DNA of 64,000 nucleotides, taken from NCBI RefSeq assembly GCF_000142905.1, contig NW_013657642.1:3688-67687 (forward strand), read 5' to 3'. This document shows, in pieces, positions 10,301-18,734 of this stretch. The DNA is from Thecamonas trahens ATCC 50062 (Eukaryota; Apusozoa; Apusomonadida; Apusomonadidae). Below the pieces are notes generated by a model. That model made no database searches. It was not told the DNA's origin and was given only the letters and a program-made list of their open reading frames with translations. The position numbers and the translations under genes are program-made. Within the stretch, counting starts at the first letter, position 1; each line of letters opens with the position of its first letter.

Positions 10301-11317
10301 GCCGCCGCCACCGTTGACACCGCCCAGGACGCTCCGGCAGCCCGCCAGGCGTCAACCACGTCGCTCATCGACCTCGGCGCCGGCCCGGCCTCGCCCGCGG
10401 CTCCGGCTCCTGCTCCGGCCGCGCCCGCCGCCTCGCCCATTCCCGTCGTTGACTCTTCGATGGACTCACCGGCCCCTGCACCTGCCGCCCCTGCGGGCAA
10501 GCGCCGCCGTCGTCGCCGCGGTGGTGCTGCTGCCGCTGGATCGGCCGCCGCGCCGTCGGCCACCGCCGCGTCGCCGGGTGCGGCCGCCCCGGGCGGCTTT
10601 GCGCCCAAGCCCATGCTCAAGCTGCTGTGCGGCAACCCGGAGTTCTTCATCAACTACACCGCGCAGCCGAACCTGACCCAGCCGACGCAGCTGCTTGTTG
10701 CAGTCAACTGCGCCAACGCCACCGCGGACGCTACCATCTCGGGCATCGAGTTTACGGTCCTCGACTCGATGAACATGCAGCTCATCAAGTCGCCGGGTGC
10801 CGACTCGCTCAAGACCGACATCACCCTCTTCCCGGGCGTCAACAACGTCGTCCCCATGACCTTTGCCTTCCAGTCGTTCGAGGTGGCGCAAAAGCTCAAG
10901 GGCTCGGTCTCGTACATCAAGACCATGCAATCGGGCGGATCAACGGCTGGCAACCTCGACTTTGCCTTTGAGTTCCCGCCGTCGTCGTTTGTTGTTGCCG
11001 TCCCTTGCACCGCCACAGACTTTGCCGCCATCTGCGGCGGCCCAACCGCGCACTCGGCCGCCAAGTTCACCTCGACCTCCTCGTTTACCGATGCCGTCTC
11101 GGCCATCATGGGCCTCCTCCACGTCTCGCTTGTCGACGCCTCGCCGTCGGCCGTCTCGCTCTACGGCCGTTCTGTCCACAACCACCACGTCGCCCTCCTC
11201 GTCAAGGACCTCGGCTCGGGCAACATGTCCATCGACTGCAAGTGCAGCGACGCCGGCCTCGGCTCGCAGCTCGTCGACGAGGTCGTCGCCCACTTTGACC
11301 TCCAGGTCATGTCGTAA
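7387..11317 (+). CDS. AP3D1: AP-3 adaptor complex subunit delta
   Basis: Large subunit of the AP-3 coat, which sorts cargo from endosomes/Golgi to lysosome-related organelles. Joining 7387 to 7683-11317 gives 1211 residues. The N-terminal adaptin solenoid (about residues 1-520) carries family signatures: LVRGIRS, KLTYLQMMGYDMAWAAFN, EVMS, RVGYLAASQSF, SAAVNVICELARKNPKNYL, NNWMLIKIVKLLGALTPHEP and AMSLLYECINTC. A long Pro/Ala/Ser hinge contains three arginine blocks ([18 protein letters not shown] and GKRRRRRRGG at about 9977, 10277 and 10497) and an acidic patch LEEDNPESEEEDEIA. The C-terminal quarter is an ear-like domain starting near KPMLKLLCGNPEFFINY. Length and domain order are normal for the delta subunit. 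It converges with the NUDT15-like gene, 20 nt between stops. Confidence 0.95.
7388..7682 (+). other. intron that splits the AP-3 delta start codon
   Basis: Donor GTACGC at 7388 follows an A at 7387. The acceptor (a C tract, then CTACACAG) ends at 7682, and exon 2 begins TGCCGATC. Splicing creates ATG CCG ATC at the point where AP-3 delta homology starts. No other in-frame ATG exists 5' of the homology; the unspliced frame has only a GTG. The rest of 7022-7387 would be 5' UTR or promoter: CA/CT-rich, no gene seen. Confidence 0.65.
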
Positions 11318-11337
11318 AACAACGTCCTCCTCCCCAC

Positions 11338-11832
11338 TCACTCTCGTCCCGGATGCGCCGGCTCCCACTCGCCCTTGCGCACAAAGTCCCGCAGCGGACC
11401 AAAGAGCTCGGTGTCGTCCATGGCCTTCAGCGCGCCCCACGCCATCCACTCCCACCCGGCGCACTTGTGCGGCTCGACACGCTCCGGCTCCGGGCAGCCG
11501 GCACCCACATACGCGCACACAAATGGCACAATGGCATGCAGCTTCTCCTCTGGCATTACCGTCCCCAGTACATCAACCGTCTCGAGCGGCGCCACAACCT
11601 GGGCGTTCTCCCCGATGGCGATGCCCGTCTCCTCGGCCAGCTCCCGAATCGCCGTCTCCTCAAACCGCTCACCAAACTCGAGCTTCCCTCCAGGCAGCGC
11701 CAGCAGACCCTCACCATGCGAGTTGAGCCGCCTCCCCACCACCACCGCATTGTCCTCCCGTACCACAAGCACGCCGACGCCCACCAGAATCGTCCCGCTC
11801 TGCTCCATCCCATTCCCAGCCATCGCCGACAT
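11338..11832 (-). CDS. Nudix hydrolase, NUDT15-like
   Basis: 164 residues from the ATG at 11832 (a TTG five codons upstream is not used). The full Nudix box is present, GGKLEFGERFEETAIREL followed by AEETGI, with the Mg-binding REXXEE glutamates. The start of the fold (ILVGVGVLVVREDNAVVVGRR) and the later WEWMAWGAL match the NUDT15/MTH2 group, which hydrolyses oxidized or non-canonical nucleoside triphosphates and m7GDP-type caps. No targeting signal is visible, so it is probably cytosolic. The 301 bases between its start and that of the m-AAA protease must hold both promoters; they are pyrimidine-rich and show no clear motif. Confidence 0.85.
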   Translation of the reverse strand: MSAMAGNGMEQSGTILVGVGVLVVREDNAVVVGRRLNSHGEGLLALPGGKLEFGERFEETAIRELAEETGIAIGENAQVVAPLETVDVLGTVMPEEKLHAIVPFVCAYVGAGCPEPERVEPHKCAGWEWMAWGALKAMDDTELFGPLRDFVRKGEWEPAHPGRE

Positions 11833-12133
11833 AAGCTCGAGAGACAAGAGTATCGCGAGCTACCCGCTGCCCACCGCACCGGTAACCTTCCTCTGCCACC
11901 ACAACTGCATAACCACCGCGATCGCCCCTGCGACCCGTTCCCTGCGCCCGATCAAGTTCTCTCCCCATCCGGCCCAATCGACTCGACGCCTTCCACACTC
12001 TGGTCGCCGTCAGCCGTTCCCCACGCCACGAACGCCCGCTCACCGCACACCGCTCACCGCACCCGCACCGACTGGTTCACCCACCTCACCCTGACCCCCC
12101 TCCTCCCCTCCTCCTTTATCACACGCCTAGCAT

Positions 12134-14584
12134 ATGCTGAGCAGAGCAGGAGCATGGGCGGCGCGGGTGGCGCTTGGAAGCGGAAAGCGGGCCGTGTCGG
12201 CGTCGACAGCGGCGGCAGCGGTGGCGAGGGCATCCGCGCGTCATGGTCGCTCGCTCAGGTCGCCTCCGCAGACACCGGCTTGGGCCACAGGCCTTGCCAT
12301 CTCCTCGCACCTTCCCCTTCAAAGCAGCGCGGTCTTTGCCCTCGCCTCACGCGGCACCGCTCTTCGCGGCTTTTCCTCCTCTTCGCTCGCCCGTAATGAG
12401 CCTGACGCCGCAAAACCCGAGTCGGCCAAGCCCGAGTCGGCCAAGCCCGAGTCGGCCAAGCCCGAGTCGGCCAAGCCCGAGTGGAAGAACCTCCGCCCGG
12501 CAGGCTCCGAGGCTGGCAAGGGCCCTGTTCCTCCCAAGGGTGGTGCGACAGGGCCTGGGACCGGTGCCGGTGCCGGTGCTGGTGCTGGTGTCGGTCGTAA
12601 GGCCGGGCGGCGGACCAAGCCGCTGCCGCCGCCAGAGCCGACGCCGAGGTGGCAAATGGCGCTGGCGTGGACGGCTGCGGGTGGGACGGCGTACTATCTG
12701 TACACCCGCGATACTGGCCCGGCGCCGCATGAGATCGATTGGGTCAAGTTTGAGTCCGAGGTGCTGGCCGTCGGCGAGGTTGCCTCGCTCCGGGTCGTCA
12801 ACGGGACGCAGGTCGAGGTCTTTCTCCGCGACGACTCGGAGCTTGTTGCGAACCGTGACGAGTACGGGCCGGACCGCCCGGTGTACACCTTTTCCATCGG
12901 GAGCATTGACGTGTTTGAGCGCAAGATGGAGGGCGCCCAGCGGTCGCTTGGGGTGCGGTCGGAGGACTTTGTGCCGACCGCATACGTTGACCGGACCTCG
13001 CTCGGTGCCGAGGTTGTGCGGTTCCTGCCGACGCTCCTTCTCATCGGCTTCTTTGTCTTTGTCTACCGCCGCATGACGAGCTCGGGTGGGCCGGCGTCGC
13101 AGCTTGGCTCGATGTTTGGCATGGGCAAGGCCAAGGTCCGCAAGATCACCAAGGAGACCAACATCGGCGTGACATTTAAGGACGTCGCAGGCCTGGAAGA
13201 GGCCAAGGTCGAGGTTGCCGAGTACGTCGAGTTTTTCAAGGACCCAGAGCGGTTCACCAAGCTCGGCGCCAAGATGCCCAAGGGCGTCCTGTTGACGGGC
13301 CCGCCCGGGACAGGCAAGACGCTGCTGGCCAAGGCCATGGCCGGCGAGGCCGGCAAGCCGTTCCTCTCCATCTCGGGTTCCGAGTTCCTGGAGATGTTTG
13401 CGGGCGTCGGCCCGTCCCGCGTCCGTGACCTCTTCAAGCAGGCGCGGACCGAGGCACCGTGCATTGTGTTCATCGACGAGATCGACGCCATCGGCCGCAA
13501 GCGCGGCTCGCGCAAGATGGGCGGCAACGACGAGCGCGAGAACACGCTCAACCAGCTGTTGGTCGAGATGGACGGCTTTGCCTCGTCCACGGGCGTCATT
13601 GTGATGGCAGCGACAAACCGGGCAGACATCCTAGACCCGGCGCTGCTGCGGCCGGGCCGCTTTGACCGCCAGGTCACCGTCGACGCCGCCGACCTCGACG
13701 GCCGCCGCGACATCTTCAAGGTCCACCTCAAGAACATCAAGATTGCGCCGACCGGCGACAATGCCGCCGTGAGCGCCGACGAGCTCGAGACCATTGCCGC
13801 TCAGCTCGCCAAGCTCACGCCGGGCTTCTCGGGCGCCGACATTGCCAACGTGTGCAACGAGGCTGCACTCATTGCGGCGCGGACAGACAAGCCCGGTGTC
13901 GATCTCGGCGACTTTGAGGCTGCCATCGAGCGCACCATCGGCGGCCTCGAGAAGAAGTCGCGAGTTCTCTCGCCCAAGGAGCGCCGGACGGTGGCGTACC
14001 ACGAGGCCGGCCACGCCGTCGCCGGCTGGTTCCTCGAGCACACCCACCCGCTGCTCAAGGTCTCGATTGTGCCGCGCGGCTCGGCGGCGCTCGGCTACGC
14101 CCAGTACCTGCCCAAGGACCAGTACCTGTACACCACCGAGCAGCTCGACGACATGATGGCCATGACGCTGGCCGGCCGGACGGCCGAGGCGGAGTTCTTT
14201 GGCCGCGTCACCACCGGCGCACAGGACGATCTGCGCAAGGTCACTCGCATGGCCTATGAGAACGTCGTCGCCTACGGCTTCTCTCCGGCCGTCGGCAACG
14301 TCTCGTTCCCGCTGCCGCAGGACGGCGACATGGTGACCGACAAGCCGTACTCGAACACCACCGCCAAGCTCATCGACACCGAGGTCAACACCGCGGTCTC
14401 GCGCGCCTATGCCCGTGCCGAGGCCGTCATCCGCGACCACCGCGAAGACGTCGAGCGCCTTGCCGAGGCCCTACTTGAGCGCGAGGTCATCCGTCGCGAC
14501 GACATTGTCGAGATCCTTGGCCCGCGTCCGTTTGGCGATGTCGCCGACGTGGTCCCGGGGCCCTCGCCGCTCTCGCCGGCGTAA
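12134..14584 (+). CDS. AFG3L2: mitochondrial m-AAA (FtsH-type) metalloprotease
   Basis: 816 residues. The N-terminus ([20 protein letters not shown]...) is a basic, acid-free mitochondrial presequence. A linker follows with five near-identical AKPES units, then a Gly/Ala tract. Two transmembrane helices (around [18 protein letters not shown] and [14 protein letters not shown]) flank an intermembrane-space domain. The AAA module has Walker A GPPGTGKT (389-396), Walker [13 protein letters not shown] and the second region of homology RPGRFDRQ. The zinc protease site HEAGH is at 623-627. It degrades misfolded and processes inner-membrane proteins. Two membrane spans and domain order favour AFG3L2/paraplegin over i-AAA (YME1L); I cannot separate AFG3L2 from SPG7 by eye. 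Confidence 0.93.
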   Translation: MLSRAGAWAARVALGSGKRAVSASTAAAAVARASARHGRSLRSPPQTPAWATGLAISSHLPLQSSAVFALASRGTALRGFSSSSLARNEPDAAKPESAKPESAKPESAKPESAKPEWKNLRPAGSEAGKGPVPPKGGATGPGTGAGAGAGAGVGRKAGRRTKPLPPPEPTPRWQMALAWTAAGGTAYYLYTRDTGPAPHEIDWVKFESEVLAVGEVASLRVVNGTQVEVFLRDDSELVANRDEYGPDRPVYTFSIGSIDVFERKMEGAQRSLGVRSEDFVPTAYVDRTSLGAEVVRFLPTLLLIGFFVFVYRRMTSSGGPASQLGSMFGMGKAKVRKITKETNIGVTFKDVAGLEEAKVEVAEYVEFFKDPERFTKLGAKMPKGVLLTGPPGTGKTLLAKAMAGEAGKPFLSISGSEFLEMFAGVGPSRVRDLFKQARTEAPCIVFIDEIDAIGRKRGSRKMGGNDERENTLNQLLVEMDGFASSTGVIVMAATNRADILDPALLRPGRFDRQVTVDAADLDGRRDIFKVHLKNIKIAPTGDNAAVSADELETIAAQLAKLTPGFSGADIANVCNEAALIAARTDKPGVDLGDFEAAIERTIGGLEKKSRVLSPKERRTVAYHEAGHAVAGWFLEHTHPLLKVSIVPRGSAALGYAQYLPKDQYLYTTEQLDDMMAMTLAGRTAEAEFFGRVTTGAQDDLRKVTRMAYENVVAYGFSPAVGNVSFPLPQDGDMVTDKPYSNTTAKLIDTEVNTAVSRAYARAEAVIRDHREDVERLAEALLEREVIRRDDIVEILGPRPFGDVADVVPGPSPLSPA
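12409..12483 (+). repeat. 15-bp tandem repeat encoding AKPES
   Basis: Five copies of a GCCAAGCCCGAGTCG unit; the first (GCAAAACCC) and last (GAGTGG) are slightly altered. It encodes AKPES repeats between the mitochondrial presequence and the first membrane helix of the m-AAA protease. The middle copies are identical, which suggests recent slippage. Confidence 0.9.
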
Positions 14585-14756
14585 CACGACCGCAAACGCT
14601 AGTTTGTCAAACTATGCTCAATGAGAGGCGCGAGTCCGGCAGGTGTAAACGCCTGACGTGTGCTGGCTGAGTCGGGCGAGGTGCGGGAGCATGCCGGCCG
14701 CCGGCCGCCGCCGCCATACGGAAGCACAGCACTCACGGCTCTCTGTGGGCGACAGC

Positions 14757-16793
14757 ATGCAGAACGCGTCCAAGGAGCAGCTTCTGGAGTTTCTGGCGTG
14801 GCAGAAAAAGAAGCTAGGAGGTACGCATGTATGCCCAGTACCTCCCCTGTGTGTATGTGTTTGGAGGGTGCATGACCTGTGGCGCGGGACTCACGGGTGG
14901 AGACGGGCAGACGCCGAGGCCGCATGTGAGAGCCATGTGGCTCGCGCCGAGGCGGCTGAGGCGCAGGCGAGTGAGTGTGGGGCGCGCATGGATGCGCTAC
15001 TGGTGGGACTGGTCAAGCTTGTGCCGTCGGTGCTAGGTGCGTCTGCAGAGGGAGAGGCGGCCTTTGTGGCGGCGGTGGGCGGCGACGGCGAGGCGAGGCC
15101 GTCTGACGCGGCGCTCAAGGCAGCGGCGAACGACGTAGATGGCGTAGTGGCCCGCATCGGTCGCCACCTTGGCGCCTTGGTCACAGCCAACGACTCGCTG
15201 GAGGAGGAGATGACATCGTTGGTCATGGCCCAGGCTGAGCTGCAGACTGCTGTCGAGGAGGCGCAAGCGCGCGAGGCCGAGCTCGAGCAGGCTGTCCAGC
15301 GAGGTGCAGATGCTGAGGCAGGCCTTGCCGAGCTCAGAGCCAAGCTGGAGGCTGCCGAGTCCAAAGTCGAGGACTGTGAGATGCAGATGGAGGAGCTCGA
15401 GCTCGCGGTCTCGTCGCGCGACGTTGATCTGAATCGGCTTGAAAGTGAGCTGGCCGCTGCACAACAGGCTCTCAAGAACGAGCGCGATGCCCGGGTGAGT
15501 GCAGACACGAACCGCAAGGACGTGGCTAGTCGGGCTACTCAGCTGGAGAAGGCTGTCGAGGCTGCCACTGGTGAGCGTGATGCTGCAACCGCGCGACTCG
15601 ACGAGCTGACATCGCAGCTCGCAGCCTCACAGGCCCGTATTACCGAGTTGAACGCCGTTGTTGTCAGCATTTCCGACGAGCGCAATGCGGTGGTTGCTGA
15701 CCTCGCCACCGCCGAGTCTCGCATCTCTGAGCTGGGAGCTGCAGTTGCCAGCATTACGGAAGAGCGGGGTGCAGCGGTCGCTGACTTTGCCGCCGCCCAA
15801 GCTCGCATCGCCGAGCTCGAGTCCACACTCGCCAGTGTCAAGGCGGAGCGGGTTGCAGAGGACAATGGCCTCACCGCCGCTCAAGCTCGCATCGCCGAGC
15901 TCGAGTCCACACTCGCCAGTGTCAAGGCGGAGCGGGTTGCAGAAGACAATGGCCTCACCGCCGCTCAAGCTCGCATCGCCGAGCTCGAGTCCACACTCGC
16001 CAGTGTCAAGGCGGAGCGGGTTGCAGAAGACAATGGCCTCACCGCCGCTCAAGCTCGCATCGCCGAGCTCGAGTCCACACTCGCCAACATCACGGCAGAA
16101 CGCGATGCCGCCACCCCCCCTACCCCTCCCGACGACACTCGGCTCGCCGCCGCGCAAGCCCGCATCGCCGAGCTCGAGTCCACACTCGCCAACATCACGG
16201 CAGAACGCGATGCCGCCACCCCCCCTACCCCTCCCGACGACACTCGGCTCGCCGCCGCGCAAGCCCGCATCGCCGAGCTCGAGTCCACACTCGCCAACAT
16301 CACGGCAGAACGCGATGCCGCCACCCCCCCTACCCCTCCCGACGACACTCGGCTCGCCGCCGCGCAAGCCCGCATCGCCGAGCTCGAGTCCACACTCGCC
16401 AACATCACGGCAGAACGCGATGCCGCCACCCCCCCTACCCCTCCCGACGACACTCGGCTCGCCGCCGCGCAAGCCCGCATCGCCGAGCTCGAGGCCTCCA
16501 TGGCCACCATGGTCGAAGCTTCGTTCGCCACAGAGCTGCAGCAAAACATGGCAACGCTGATGGCCAACACCCAGACCATCCAGCAGAACTTCCAGTCGGC
16601 TCTCGCCGCCAAGGACGCCCGCCTTGCAGACGTACAGCGGGCGCTTAAGGCTCTCGACGCCCGGACCACCGCGACTGTCACCCGCGCTGCCGAGCGCATC
16701 TCGGCCCAAAACGCGCTCATCGCTGACCTCCACGCCAAGCTCCGTGCCCTCAACGAGCTCAACCTCCAGCTCCGTACTCAGATGACAACATGA
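14757..16793 (+). CDS. long coiled-coil protein with internal tandem repeats
   Basis: Exons 14757-14820 and 14911-16793 give 648 residues. The ATG at 14757 starts MQNASKEQLLEFLAWQKKKL, a short helix of the SKEQLLxxLxxQKKKL kind seen at the ends of golgin/GCC-type proteins (weak hint). Everything after the intron is heptad-rich, dominated by A, E, L and R. From about 15790 there are three copies of a 28-residue unit containing AAQARIAELESTLASVKAER. Four copies of a 35-residue unit follow, in which AQARIAELESTLANITAER precedes DAATPPTPPDDTRL. The second type puts a Pro-rich break in each coil. No enzymatic domain. It could be a cytoskeletal, centrosomal or Golgi tether; I do not know. Its stop is 2 nt from the stop of the opposing SSX2IP-like gene. 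Confidence 0.75.
   Translation: MQNASKEQLLEFLAWQKKKLGGTHVCPVPPLCVCVWRVHDLWRGTHGWRRADAEAACESHVARAEAAEAQASECGARMDALLVGLVKLVPSVLGASAEGEAAFVAAVGGDGEARPSDAALKAAANDVDGVVARIGRHLGALVTANDSLEEEMTSLVMAQAELQTAVEEAQAREAELEQAVQRGADAEAGLAELRAKLEAAESKVEDCEMQMEELELAVSSRDVDLNRLESELAAAQQALKNERDARVSADTNRKDVASRATQLEKAVEAATGERDAATARLDELTSQLAASQARITELNAVVVSISDERNAVVADLATAESRISELGAAVASITEERGAAVADFAAAQARIAELESTLASVKAERVAEDNGLTAAQARIAELESTLASVKAERVAEDNGLTAAQARIAELESTLASVKAERVAEDNGLTAAQARIAELESTLANITAERDAATPPTPPDDTRLAAAQARIAELESTLANITAERDAATPPTPPDDTRLAAAQARIAELESTLANITAERDAATPPTPPDDTRLAAAQARIAELESTLANITAERDAATPPTPPDDTRLAAAQARIAELEASMATMVEASFATELQQNMATLMANTQTIQQNFQSALAAKDARLADVQRALKALDARTTATVTRAAERISAQNALIADLHAKLRALNELNLQLRTQMTT
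14821..14910 (+). other. intron, coiled-coil gene
   Basis: 90 nt, donor GTACGC, acceptor GACGGGCAG. Its length is a multiple of three and it has no stop, so an ORF caller would read through it. The read-through peptide is cysteine- and tryptophan-rich, unlike the coiled coil that resumes at AEAACESHVARAEAAEAQ. Confidence 0.75.
15790..16041 (+). repeat. 84-bp tandem repeat, three copies
   Basis: Units recur with an exact 84-bp period (matching words at 15829, 15913 and 15997). Only a few bases differ among copies; each encodes 28 residues of coiled coil. Confidence 0.9.
16078..16494 (+). repeat. 105-bp tandem repeat, four copies
   Basis: Units recur with an exact 105-bp period (same words at 16081, 16186, 16291 and 16396) and look identical over almost their full length. 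Each encodes 35 residues, a coil plus a PPTPPDD break. The identity points to very recent expansion, and the copy number in the assembly may be unreliable. Confidence 0.92.
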
Positions 16794-16795
16794 AT

Positions 16796-18403
16796 TTACG
16801 CGCGAACATTGGTCCGGTCCGCAAACGGCACCGCCCGCTCGACGGACTTGACCGTCGCGGCCGGCGCGCTCCGCGGCTCGCTTCCCATCAGCGACCGGTC
16901 AAGGTGCGCCTTGACTGTCCGGAACTCGACCTCAAACTTCGCCTTCTTCCCGTCGAGCGCCGCCGCCTCCGCCGCCAGCCGCGCCTGCGCTGCCGCGAGC
17001 TCGCTTGTCTGCGTGCTCACCATCGCCTCGCGCGCCGCCACCTGCTGCTCCCGGAACTCAAGCGCGTCCTCGGCCTCAGCCATCTCGGAGAGGTTGAGGC
17101 AGTCGGGCGCGTCAAAGGCCCTGCCGGGACCTGCTGCAGGTGTGAGGAGCACCTTTTCCAGCGCATGGATCCGGTCCTGCGCCTCGAGACACCCGGGACA
17201 CGGGCCGGTCGCCGCCACTGGCGCTGCAACTGGCGCCGCCGCTGGCTTATCCGCCTTGATCTTGAGCAGCTCGTACGACGATGCCCGCGAGACAAGATCC
17301 GTCAGCCACGTAAACCGCTCCTCGAGCATGCCCTCGGCAAGGAACGCCGTCTCCTCGGTGTAGCTCCCGGCGCCAAAGATGTCGCGGATCGCCACAGGCG
17401 CAGATCCCCAGTCGGCTGCCCCCGCCGCTGCGCCCGAGTCTAGCTCGTCGACCTTGAACACCTCGAGAAGCGCGCTCTGCATGTTGCGGAGCGAGGACCG
17501 AAGCCGCTCGTTGGCTGCGTGCGCATCTTCCCGCGCCGCCACCTCGTCCGCCAGCCGCTGCTCAAGCAGCTTGACTCGTCCGGACGCGTGCTCGGCGTCG
17601 GTCTGCTCTGATGCCCGCACCGTACGCGGCGCGAGGAAGGCCGTTAGCCCACGCGGCATGCTCCGCCCGCCCGCTGCTGCCCCGCCACGACTCCGTCCGC
17701 GTCCGCGCCCGCTGCCTGCCGCACGCACGCTCCGCCCGCCGCCGATCTTGCGTGCAAGCTGCTTGCGGAGCCGGTCGAGCTCGAGCTCGGCGCGCTTTCG
17801 CTCCGCCGTGTACTGCGAGCTCATGGTTGAGATCTCCGACTTGGCCTGCCGCAGCTGGGCAACCAGCTTGCGCTCGCGCTGCGCCAGTCCGCGCGCCTTG
17901 GTTTGAGCCCGCTCGAGATCAACCTCCAGCCGGGTCAGCGCCTCGCCGCGAACGTCCGACTCGTGCTGCGCGCCCTCGGCCGTCACGCCCATCTTCTTGA
18001 GCGCCACCCGCGCCAGCCGCAGTTCCTCCGCCGACTTCTTGCCCTCCTCCAGCGTGCCCTGGTACGCTTCCAGCACCCGTTGGAGCACGTCCAGCACCGC
18101 CTCGCGCCCGCACGCGCTCCCGTCGAGGAGATCGAGCCCGCTGTCCGTGAGGCCAAACTGCTGCAAGCAGGCCTCCAGCAGCCGCGCCTGTCGCGCCGCG
18201 CCGTCATGCTCCGCCACCGCCGCCGGACTCGGTCCCGCCACAGCAGCCTCTTCCACTACACCGCCAAGCACCGCATCGCCGTCGTCAGCAGCGCCCGTCC
18301 CAGGCGTGGCCAGGCTCTCCGCCGGACTCGGCGAGCTGGTGCAGCTGAGGTAAGCCTCAAAGTCGGGCGTCTCACCGCCGGCATCCACCCAGAACGAAGC
18401 CAT
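16796..18403 (-). CDS. SSX2IP: SSX2IP/ADIP-like coiled-coil protein
   Basis: 535 residues from the ATG at 18403 (MASFWVDAGGETPDFEAYLS); the frame is open further upstream but only from a GTG. Between about residues 85 and 220 the order matches the ADIP family. It has LLEACLQQFGL, then a helical stretch VLDVLQRVLEAYQG, then a long coil with AQRERKLVAQLRQAKSE, ISTMSSQYTAERKRAELE and LDRLRKQLARKI. A basic Gly/Arg spacer (SGRGRGRSRGG) and a second coiled-coil half follow. ADIP/SSX2IP (Msd1 in yeast) anchors microtubules at centriolar satellites and basal bodies, a role that fits a flagellate. The match is by pattern only. Convergent with the coiled-coil repeat gene, with almost no 3' spacer. Confidence 0.55.
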   Translation of the reverse strand: MASFWVDAGGETPDFEAYLSCTSSPSPAESLATPGTGAADDGDAVLGGVVEEAAVAGPSPAAVAEHDGAARQARLLEACLQQFGLTDSGLDLLDGSACGREAVLDVLQRVLEAYQGTLEEGKKSAEELRLARVALKKMGVTAEGAQHESDVRGEALTRLEVDLERAQTKARGLAQRERKLVAQLRQAKSEISTMSSQYTAERKRAELELDRLRKQLARKIGGGRSVRAAGSGRGRGRSRGGAAAGGRSMPRGLTAFLAPRTVRASEQTDAEHASGRVKLLEQRLADEVAAREDAHAANERLRSSLRNMQSALLEVFKVDELDSGAAAGAADWGSAPVAIRDIFGAGSYTEETAFLAEGMLEERFTWLTDLVSRASSYELLKIKADKPAAAPVAAPVAATGPCPGCLEAQDRIHALEKVLLTPAAGPGRAFDAPDCLNLSEMAEAEDALEFREQQVAAREAMVSTQTSELAAAQARLAAEAAALDGKKAKFEVEFRTVKAHLDRSLMGSEPRSAPAATVKSVERAVPFADRTNVRA

Positions 18404-18734
18404 GGTCCAGCAGATGACAGTCGTGTGTGTGCTTCTCTGGCCACAGTCAAGTGTGTCTGCGTCTGCGTCGGTAGTCATCCTTGGCTCGCCCGTCGTCGCT
18501 CCCGCCTCCTCACCCATCTCGCCCGAGTTGGGCGCCAAAGCAATGGCCGCGGCACAAAAATTCAAAAATTTCACGTTTGGCCAAAAAACGGGCAAGCGCA
18601 CCAGCGCCAACGACGTCACCAAGCTCGCCACCCGACTCTCGCAGCTGTCACAGACCAGGAGCTTGTGCACAGACTAGAAAGAAGAGAAAGAAGACGCAGC
18701 TACCGCAGCAGCAGTACCAGCAAGTTTGATTAGT
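18404..18734. promoter_or_regulatory. divergent promoter region, SSX2IP-like / STE20 kinase
   Basis: 331 bases between two diverging start codons. A plus-strand frame of about 90 codons crosses it (18402-18677), but it starts inside the opposing gene and has no recognisable domain, so I do not call it. No clear TATA element is visible. Confidence 0.4.

Noticed and set aside
12411-12483. CRISPR-like short direct repeats
   Set aside because: The 15-bp units are adjacent with no spacers and encode AKPES in frame; this is a coding minisatellite.
16049-16762. Long minus-strand ORFs opposite the coiled-coil repeats
   Set aside because: They repeat with the same 105-bp period as the plus-strand gene and read as low-complexity Ala/Ser/Val strings; they are shadows of the GC-rich repeat.
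18402-18677. 91-codon plus-strand ORF between SSX2IP-like and the kinase
   Set aside because: Starts inside the opposing gene, has no homology I know and no clear promoter; more likely the shared upstream region.
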